Of a stretch of 64,000 bases of DNA, positions 33,617-40,410 are shown one piece after another. A program made the position numbers and the translations under genes. The notes below the pieces were generated by a model. It was not told where the DNA came from. It saw only the letters and a list, made by a program, of their open reading frames with translations, and made no database searches. The stretch is from Anaerolineales bacterium. Lineage in GTDB: Bacteria; Chloroflexota; Anaerolineae; 4572-78; J111. Position 1 is the stretch's first letter. Each line of letters begins with the position of its first letter. The stretch is from the NCBI GenBank assembly GCA_020634855.1, contig JACKAU010000024.1, forward strand, positions 14,046-78,045, given 5' to 3'.

Positions 33617-34714
33617 ATGGAGACAATAGCGCTCGATTTTACATCCTCACTCTATCTGGATTTCCGGCACGGGTCCCGGTCACTGGGCCCGTGGTCGCAA
33701 CTGACCACGGGCCGGCCGGCCGCACTGGCTGAACCGGCCGGTTCCGAAAGAGTCGCCGATCGACTGGCCAAACTGCAAGGTTGCCAACAGGCCACCCTGG
33801 CCCAATCGACGCTACATCTTTTTTGGGATTTATTTGGGTTGCTGGCCGCTGAGCGAATCGTTATCTTTCTGGATGCCGGTAGTTACCCGATTGCTCGTTG
33901 GGGCATCGAACGGGCGGCCGGGCGCGGCGTGCCGGTTCACCGCTTTCCGCATAAAGATGCAGCGGCGTTAGGTCGCCTGCTGCGGCAAAAGGCCGGCGGC
34001 CGGTGGCCGGTGGTGGTGGCCGATGGCATCTGTACCGTGTGCGGCTGCTCGGCGCCCATCGCCGACTATCTCGAAGTGGTACGTCGGGCCGGCGGCTGGC
34101 TGGTGCTTGACGACACCCAGGCCCTGGGTATCTTGGGCGCGGCGCCGGGGCCGGCCGCGCCCTATGGTCAAGGCGGCGGCGGCTCGCTGCGATATCAGGA
34201 TATCTCCGGGCCGGATGTGGTGGTCATCAGTTCTTTGGCCAAGGGGTTTGGCGCGCCCGTGGCGGCGCTATCCGCCAGCAGCGAACTGCTTCGGCAGTTT
34301 CGGGCCCGAAGTGAGACGCGGGTTCATTGCAGCCCGCCATCGGCGGCCGATATTCGCGCCGCCGAACATGCCCTAAGTTTAAACGAAGACGATGGCGACG
34401 CACGCCGGTCGCAACTGGCGGCCCGAGTTCACCAGTTTCGGCGCGGATTGGCCGCGATTGGATTAGAGGCCGAGGGTGGGTTATTTCCGGTTCAAACCTT
34501 AAAACCTATACCTGATCTCAAGGCCAAACAGCTTTACGAACGGCTGCTCAAGCACGGCGTGCGAACGATCCTGCGGCGGAGTCACCACGACAGCGAACCA
34601 CGCCTTAGCTTTATAATTACAGCCAGGCACAGCCCCGGCGTTATCGAGCGGGTCGTGGACGCCCTCGAACAAGTGGTGACGATTACGCCACAGCTTGAGG
34701 CTGAATCTGGTTGA
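33617..34714 (+). CDS. Alpha-oxoamine-synthase-type PLP enzyme (class I/II aminotransferase fold)
   Basis: 365 residues of fold-type I. The PLP lysine is K209 in VVISSLAKGFGAPVAA, and the Asp that contacts the pyridine nitrogen is in WLVLDDTQALGILG. The pattern D-D-T-Q-A-x-G and S-x-x-K-G-F-G resembles 8-amino-7-oxononanoate synthase and 2-amino-3-ketobutyrate CoA ligase. The usual N-terminal segment of those enzymes is shortened and altered (LDFTSSLYLDFRHGSRSL), and the region after the strand is interrupted by GPAAPYGQGGGGSLR. The substrate is therefore unknown. It suggests the cluster makes or modifies a small molecule or an amino-acid side chain. Start ATG 33617; the ribosome-binding site is weak. 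Confidence 0.85.
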   Translation: METIALDFTSSLYLDFRHGSRSLGPWSQLTTGRPAALAEPAGSERVADRLAKLQGCQQATLAQSTLHLFWDLFGLLAAERIVIFLDAGSYPIARWGIERAAGRGVPVHRFPHKDAAALGRLLRQKAGGRWPVVVADGICTVCGCSAPIADYLEVVRRAGGWLVLDDTQALGILGAAPGPAAPYGQGGGGSLRYQDISGPDVVVISSLAKGFGAPVAALSASSELLRQFRARSETRVHCSPPSAADIRAAEHALSLNEDDGDARRSQLAARVHQFRRGLAAIGLEAEGGLFPVQTLKPIPDLKAKQLYERLLKHGVRTILRRSHHDSEPRLSFIITARHSPGVIERVVDALEQVVTITPQLEAESG

Positions 34715-34758
34715 GGAGACTAACGATAAGTGCTCCGTAGGGGCACAGGAGGCTACTG

Positions 34759-36339
34759 ATGAGCAATCAAAGTTATTTTGAAGTTGAGCCGTTTACGGCT
34801 TACGACGAATTCGAAGGGGGGGAGTTTGCCCCCGAGTTGGTTGACGAACTCATGGACAGCGAAACCCGGTATCGGCGGTCGGGCTTTCGGCGGAAGGCCG
34901 GACGTCAATTCAGCCGTTCACCGCGTGGACCGGCCCGCGCTACTCAATTATATCAACGATCAGGCAAAAAGCCGGCCCGGCCGTCTCGCCGGCGTCGCCG
35001 ACCTCATTCCAGGCCCATTCGCCCGGGGGTAATATTCCGCGAGCCGCCTCAGGTTAGCCCACCGGCCCCAGGCAGCGAGTACATTCGCTGGGTGCAGAGT
35101 AGTCTTAACCAGGTTATGAACCTGCACCTCCCGGTTGATGGCATCGTCGGCGTGCAGACTCGCAGCGCCATTCGCGATTTCCAGCGGCGCGAAGGTTTAA
35201 CGGTTGATGGCATTGCCGGCCCCGACACTAAAGACGCTCTGACTGCTGCTCGTCGCCGCCTGAGCGGACAACCCTCTTCAGACACGACCAACGGGGCAAC
35301 CACTCAAGAATCGGATCAACAGGCAGAGGGGCAATTTTCCGATTTGCGCCCCAGCTACTTGGCTGGAATAGAAGGAGAGGTCAATCGCCGGAGTAACAGT
35401 TATATCCGGTGGGTCCAGCAATCTTTGAACAAAATCCTGGGCTTACGGTTAGTGGTGGATGGCATCGTCGGTCCCAAGACACGCAGCGCCATTCGCAGCT
35501 TCCAGCAGAAGTATGGTCTGGTGGTGGATGGCATCGTCGGGCCAAAAACAGAGGCTGCCATCAAGGCTGCGTCCAGACCGGGCGCCCCGGTCAGGCCGAC
35601 GACTTATCGGTACGTAAAGAACTTTTCAGGTCCGGCAGCGGAATGCACCGCCGCATTGAAACGAGCCGGGAAAACAAGAGATGAGGCCTTGACCATTATC
35701 AATACCCAGATTGGCGTGGCGATTGCTATGTTACGTAAAGCGGCAGCCGACCTTAAGCGTGGTCGCCGTTCATCCGCGACAAGAGATCTTTTTCTTAAGA
35801 TATTTAGAGTAAGACCAGAGTTCGTGCCGACCTGGCTGAAAACAACGGCTACTATCAAGGATCGGGGCGATGTTGTTGCGGTTCGCTGCAAACGGGTGGC
35901 CGATCTGTTAGAGAGTGGAAGAATCAAATTCTTCTGTACGATCAACTCGACTAACTGCCCGGATTGTGGGAACGACCCCAGCGACTTTGCTTGTTCGAGT
36001 TGGGGGGCTGAAAGCGTAGCGCCGACCAGGAGTAACGTGATATGTCTGGGCAATGCTTTCTGGGACGACATGAAGGCCGGGAAAACCGCCTCCTTGCTGG
36101 CTACGCTGATGCATGAGCCGTTCCATATTTACTTTGGCCAGTATGTGACTGAGCATCGATCGGATGCCGGTAAGTTTGGGGGGATCAATTGCATCGTACA
36201 GTTCGTCTTTGAAACAAACCATCGCGTCGCACCTGCTCGGGTCAGTCAACGGTGTACGAGTATGGCGGTCAGAAATGAGCTAGATGAAATCTTTGAAGAG
36301 GTCGACCTTGCAATGGACGCGACGTATGATCGTTCCTGA
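34759..36339 (+). CDS. Two PG-binding domains plus aspzincin-like peptidase, with acidic leader
   Basis: 526 residues; AGGAGG precedes the ATG. Residues 1-35 are acidic/aromatic (YFEVEPFTAYDEFEGGEF), like proteins A and B, then a very basic segment (about 36-95). Two PG_binding_1 repeats follow at about 105-160 and 210-270, each with YIRWVQ-SLN, VDGIVG-TRSAIR-FQ, VDGI-GP-T. Residues 290-526 hold a metallopeptidase with H452-E-P-F-H456 in TLMHEPFHIYFG, then a conserved D-A-G-K-F-G-G, C and N pattern that fits the aspzincin (M35, lysine-specific endopeptidase-like) arrangement. Several Cys (CPDCGNDPSDFACSS) may form disulfides. It could act at peptidoglycan during or after export. No Sec signal is present, so the acidic leader may be the export mark (inference). 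Confidence 0.82.
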   Translation: MSNQSYFEVEPFTAYDEFEGGEFAPELVDELMDSETRYRRSGFRRKAGRQFSRSPRGPARATQLYQRSGKKPARPSRRRRRPHSRPIRPGVIFREPPQVSPPAPGSEYIRWVQSSLNQVMNLHLPVDGIVGVQTRSAIRDFQRREGLTVDGIAGPDTKDALTAARRRLSGQPSSDTTNGATTQESDQQAEGQFSDLRPSYLAGIEGEVNRRSNSYIRWVQQSLNKILGLRLVVDGIVGPKTRSAIRSFQQKYGLVVDGIVGPKTEAAIKAASRPGAPVRPTTYRYVKNFSGPAAECTAALKRAGKTRDEALTIINTQIGVAIAMLRKAAADLKRGRRSSATRDLFLKIFRVRPEFVPTWLKTTATIKDRGDVVAVRCKRVADLLESGRIKFFCTINSTNCPDCGNDPSDFACSSWGAESVAPTRSNVICLGNAFWDDMKAGKTASLLATLMHEPFHIYFGQYVTEHRSDAGKFGGINCIVQFVFETNHRVAPARVSQRCTSMAVRNELDEIFEEVDLAMDATYDRS

Positions 36340-36439
36340 GAGATTAGGTCATTATGAGCATAAATACATCGTCAACGAATGATACACGTTTCGGCGGTCG
36401 ACGGTCAACCGTCAGCGGTCGTGTCGAGCGAGGTTGGCT

Positions 36440-37291
36440 ATGATCATCGACTGCCACTGCCACGCCGGTAAGGGCGACGGGCTGACCGGCCCGTGGGATA
36501 CGGCTGCGCCGTTAGAGGACTATTTGCGGCGGGCGGCTACGTCCGGCATTCAACGCACGGTCCTTTTTGCTGCCTTTCACTCTGATTACGCGGTCGCTAA
36601 TCGGGAGGTAGGGCGGATTGTGGCCGGCCAGCCCGATCGCTTTTACGGTTTTGCCTTTATTCACGCCCGACACGATCGGGGGCGGGTGGCGGCGTTGGTG
36701 CGGGAGGCTGTTGAACGTTTCGGCTTTGTGGGGATCAAAGTCCATCGCTATGATGCGCGCATTAGCCGCGAAATTTGTGAGGTGGCGCAGAGTTATAGGC
36801 TGCCGGTGTTGTACGATGTGATGGGCGAGGTCTCGATCTGCGAACTGCTGGCCAGGGAGTACCCGCAGGTTAACTTCATTATCCCGCACCTGGGCAGCTT
36901 CGCCGATGACTGGCGGGCACAGCACGCTTTTATCGATCCTCTGGCGCGTCACCCCAACATTTATACGGACACCTCCGGCGTTCGCCGCTTCGACTTGCTG
37001 GTCGAGGCGGTTGAACGGGCCGGGCCGGACAAGATTCTCTTCGGCTCCGACGGGCCGTGGCTTCATCCGGGGCTGGAGTTGGCCAAGGTGCGGGCGTTGG
37101 GGTTACCGCCCTCGGCTGAACAGCTTGTGTTTGGCCAAACATTTCTCCGGTTAATCAGCCAGGTACGCACGCTTCTGGCCACCGGTGGGTTGAACCGTGA
37201 GTTCAAAAGATATTTTGGCCCGGTAACACCTTCATCACGGTCCGCTCAGTTACTGGACCCGTGGCTTGTCCGGCGTCAGGAGGCAGAGTGA
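36440..37291 (+). CDS. Amidohydrolase-family metal-dependent hydrolase
   Basis: 283 residues, TIM-barrel. The N-terminal D-C-H-C-H metal motif (IIDCHCHAGKGDG), KVHRYD (strand 4), IIPHLGSF (His), YTDTSGV and LFGSDGPWLHPG (catalytic Asp) mark the amidohydrolase-2 (PF04909-like) family, which includes decarboxylases and lactonases. I chose ATG 36440 because GCGAGG ends 6 bases upstream; a TTG at 36434 adds only two residues. It is the last gene of the sigma-54 operon and ends 36 bases before a probable promoter of the rpoN unit. Substrate unknown; it may act with the PLP enzyme two genes upstream. Confidence 0.85.
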   Translation: MIIDCHCHAGKGDGLTGPWDTAAPLEDYLRRAATSGIQRTVLFAAFHSDYAVANREVGRIVAGQPDRFYGFAFIHARHDRGRVAALVREAVERFGFVGIKVHRYDARISREICEVAQSYRLPVLYDVMGEVSICELLAREYPQVNFIIPHLGSFADDWRAQHAFIDPLARHPNIYTDTSGVRRFDLLVEAVERAGPDKILFGSDGPWLHPGLELAKVRALGLPPSAEQLVFGQTFLRLISQVRTLLATGGLNREFKRYFGPVTPSSRSAQLLDPWLVRRQEAE

Positions 37292-37326
37292 TTTAGAAAC
37301 AAGCCGGTACCAGGTAAAAAATCCTG

Positions 37327-37356
37327 TTGACATTTGCCACTAAACAGCATTAACAT
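37327..37356 (+). promoter_or_regulatory. Possible sigma-70 promoter of the rpoN-activator operon
   Basis: TTGACA (37327-37332), 18 bases, TAACAT (37351-37356). It would give an approximately 200-base leader before rpoN. I see no stem-loop terminator between the amidohydrolase and this site. Confidence 0.4.
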
Positions 37357-37570
37357 GTAAGGTAAGATTTCTTTCCCAAAAACATTCCTTCACTTTAAGC
37401 CCGGTATTTTACCACCTCCTCCCGACGATATTCTTAAACATTATCTCAGCGAACTTCATTAGCCACTAACAGTGTGACCGGCTTACTTATTGTCGTTACG
37501 GTGAGTATGTTAATTTATCGAAAAACATCCAGAGTTGGACTTGGATTACTTTCGAGATTGAAGGGAGATG

Positions 37571-38935
37571 ATGAACACCAAGCTTTCGCTCAAAATGCAA
37601 CCCAAAATCAGTTTAGGCGTGGTGATGAACAGTAAATTACTGCGGCTAGCGACGGTAGAGCTTGAACAGGTGGTTTGGAGCGAACTGGCCGACAATCCGG
37701 CCCTTGAACTGGCCCGTGAAGTAGAATCACCCAACCGGAAACACAGCGACTATAGGGTTGAGGCCAGTTTACCGGCAGCAAACATGACTTCCGGTTATGA
37801 CCGAGCCGGGGTTGCGCATAAAGCGTTTGCTCACGACCTGGACCGTATGGTCGAACAAGTTAGGATCATCCCCTCGGTGACAGACCGACTGCTGGCTCAA
37901 GTCAGATTAATGGTCGATGGGCCAGATCTTGATCTGGCGATGAATCTACTCCAGTTTCTAGATGGGCACGGATATCTAAGATTGAGTGCGGAGGCATTGG
38001 CTGCCGCGCTTAATATTTCAACGGCGTCGGTGGACCACGGGGTTGAGATTCTCCACCAACTCGATCCGCCAGGTATTGGGGCGCGTGACGAGCGGGAATG
38101 TTTGCTAATTCAGTGTAAGCATCTGGAAGAAACTGGAATCGATTGTGGTATCGTCCGGCGTATCCTGACGGAAGTATGGGATGACTTCACCCATCAACGC
38201 TGGCTGCGAATGGCTAAAACGTTACGCCTGCCGGTCACGGCTATCGAAGAGGCGCGGTCATTTATCGTACAGAATTTCTACCCTTATCCTTTGCAGTTGA
38301 TCGATGCCGGCGCCGAAAACGGAGAAACCCTCACTCAAGCCGATCTAATTATCGTACGCAACTCTAGCGGTAGTCGGATATTTTACACGCTTGAGATCCC
38401 CCAGGCCCAAACTCTGGAAATGAGAGTCAGCCCCCACTTCGACCGGGCTTCTAAAGCAGGTACTAACCTGGGCAGTGGATTAGCGGCGGCCGACCTGGCT
38501 TGGATCAAAGCTCAGCTCGATCGGGCTCATCTGTTTATCGCTGCGCTAAATCAGCGTTGGGCTACCCTGCGCCGCATTGGCCAATATCTGCTTGATTGCC
38601 AAGCGGAGTTTATAGAGGCCGGACCTCGATACCTTAAACCGCTAACGCGGGCGAAAGTAGCCGCCGATCTCGGCTTCCATGAATCGACCGTTAGCCGCGC
38701 TATTAATGAGAAAACGGTACAACTGCCGGGCGGGCAGTTGATACTGCTGAGTGATTTTTTTGATAATTCATTAGCTACCAGAGAAGCTATTCGCCAACTG
38801 CTGGTCCATTCTAACAAAACGTTAACGGATCATGAGATTGCCCGTCACTTGCAAGCTGAAGGATTAAACCTGGCCCGGCGAACCATAACGAAATATCGCC
38901 AACAACTCAATATTCCGGCAAGCTATCAGCGTTAG
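37571..38935 (+). CDS. rpoN: RNA polymerase sigma-54 factor
   Basis: About 454 residues, the usual length. Region I is Gln/Leu-rich in the usual way (LSLKMQPKISLGVVMNSKLLRLATVELEQVVWSELADNPALEL). The core-binding domain contains LLQFLDGHGYLRLS and LDPPGIGARDERECLLIQ. A helix-turn-helix follows (KVAADLGFHESTVSRAINEKTVQLPGG), and the RpoN box ARRTITKYRQQLNIP is at the very C-terminus. Two ATGs (37568, 37571) follow AAGGGAG; the second gives better spacing. It is 50 bases upstream of a sigma-54 activator and downstream of an operon with a perfect sigma-54 promoter, so this copy probably serves, at least, that operon. Confidence 0.95.
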   Translation: MNTKLSLKMQPKISLGVVMNSKLLRLATVELEQVVWSELADNPALELAREVESPNRKHSDYRVEASLPAANMTSGYDRAGVAHKAFAHDLDRMVEQVRIIPSVTDRLLAQVRLMVDGPDLDLAMNLLQFLDGHGYLRLSAEALAAALNISTASVDHGVEILHQLDPPGIGARDERECLLIQCKHLEETGIDCGIVRRILTEVWDDFTHQRWLRMAKTLRLPVTAIEEARSFIVQNFYPYPLQLIDAGAENGETLTQADLIIVRNSSGSRIFYTLEIPQAQTLEMRVSPHFDRASKAGTNLGSGLAAADLAWIKAQLDRAHLFIAALNQRWATLRRIGQYLLDCQAEFIEAGPRYLKPLTRAKVAADLGFHESTVSRAINEKTVQLPGGQLILLSDFFDNSLATREAIRQLLVHSNKTLTDHEIARHLQAEGLNLARRTITKYRQQLNIPASYQR

Positions 38936-38984
38936 CAATAATGTGTTTTAACTTGGCCGAAAAGCCAAAAAAGGGAGAAATACG

Positions 38985-40385
38985 ATGATTTCAGATGAGC
39001 GGTTGCCGGCTTGGCTGCATTCATTTTGCTTGAATGGCGATCTACCCATAGAGGTTGTCACCGCCTGTTTGAGTCAAGCCCAATTGGCAACTCAGCAACT
39101 CCGCTCCAGCGAGACAGGCGGACCCGGAATTATTATCTTGTCAGATATCACTACCGAAATATGTAATTTCGTACAAACGGTTAGCCGGAATGGTTCCGAA
39201 CGTATCCTGATTTTGGCCACCAATACCGCGGCCTTAGCCGGGGACAATGGCTGGCGTATTTTACAGGCCGGCGCTTCCGATGTTTTGGTTTGGAAGGATC
39301 TGGTTAACCCCGATCGTGTCATCGCGGCCCGCTTCAAGCGATGGTATGAGGTTGACAGACTGGTCGAGTCGTCGCTAGTCCAAGATCATCTCGTCGGCCA
39401 GAGTCGAGTCTGGAAATCGGTCCTGCGTCGTCTGGTAGAGGTCGCCTGCTTTACGGATGCCCCCGTTCTACTGACCGGCGAAACCGGTACAGGCAAGGAA
39501 CTGGCGGCTCAATTGATCCATTCGCTGGATCAGAAGCGCAGCCAACACGAACTGGTCATTCTCGATTGTACGACCATCGTACCGGAGTTATCCGGCAGCG
39601 AGCTGTTCGGCCACGAACGGGGGGCCTTTACCGGAGCTATCTCCGCCCGCGATGGGGCTTTTGCTATGGCTAACGGAGGTACTTTATTTTTGGATGAGGT
39701 GGGGGAACTGCCGTTAGGCTTACAAGTACAACTGCTGCGGGTCCTTCAAGAACAGACCTACAAGCGTGTGGGTAGCAACACCTGGCGTCACATCGATTTT
39801 AGGCTGATTGGTGCGACGAACCGAGACTTGCAGGTTGAAGAAGCACAAGGACGATTTCGGCGGGATCTATATTACCGTCTGGCCGCATGGACTATAAAAT
39901 TACCCCCACTTTATGATCGGACCGAAGATATTATTCCTCTGGTCCGCCATTTTATTCGGCAAGCCCGTCCGGGGGAGGAACCGCCGGAGTTGGATGAAAG
40001 TGTTAAAGCGTATTTTCTCAACCGCAAATATTCGGGAAACGTCCGTGATTTAAAAAATTTGGTCTATCGTATCGTGGCTCGGTACATCGGTTCCGGGCCG
40101 ATTACCATCGGCAATATCCCCTCAGATGAACGCCCGATCACTCAACCCGACTCAAAATGCTGGTGCGATGATAACCTGACCCAGACCATTCGTCGAGCGG
40201 TTACCGTGGGCGCAGGCTTGAAGGAAATCAGGCAGGCTGTCGAAGAACTTGTTATCCAGATTACAGTCGATAACGAAAACGGCAACCTTCAGCGGGCGGC
40301 CGAAAGGTTGGGGGTCACCGACCGGACCTTGCAAAAACGAAAAGCGGAGCAGAGCCAACGGATCCAATCCCTGATGAAAAATTAA
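38985..40385 (+). CDS. Sigma-54-dependent transcription activator with receiver-like N-terminus
   Basis: 466 residues. Residues 1-125 look like a degenerate receiver (IIILSDITTE, ILILATNTA, ILQAGASDVLVWKDL) lacking the acidic pair, so it is probably not phosphorylated. The AAA+ domain shows Walker A G165-E-T-G-T-G-K-E, the sigma-54-contacting G213-A-F-T-G-A, Walker B FLDEVGEL (D237, E238), the arginine-finger region RRDLYYRLAAW, and NVRDLKNL. A Fis-type HTH ends the protein (NLQRAAERLGVTDRTLQKRKAE). A GGGAG site precedes the ATG. It is co-transcribed with rpoN and most likely activates the promoter at 28963; the signal is unknown. Confidence 0.93.
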   Translation: MISDERLPAWLHSFCLNGDLPIEVVTACLSQAQLATQQLRSSETGGPGIIILSDITTEICNFVQTVSRNGSERILILATNTAALAGDNGWRILQAGASDVLVWKDLVNPDRVIAARFKRWYEVDRLVESSLVQDHLVGQSRVWKSVLRRLVEVACFTDAPVLLTGETGTGKELAAQLIHSLDQKRSQHELVILDCTTIVPELSGSELFGHERGAFTGAISARDGAFAMANGGTLFLDEVGELPLGLQVQLLRVLQEQTYKRVGSNTWRHIDFRLIGATNRDLQVEEAQGRFRRDLYYRLAAWTIKLPPLYDRTEDIIPLVRHFIRQARPGEEPPELDESVKAYFLNRKYSGNVRDLKNLVYRIVARYIGSGPITIGNIPSDERPITQPDSKCWCDDNLTQTIRRAVTVGAGLKEIRQAVEELVIQITVDNENGNLQRAAERLGVTDRTLQKRKAEQSQRIQSLMKN

Positions 40386-40410
40386 AGCAAGTTCGATAGC
40401 AAAAGATATG

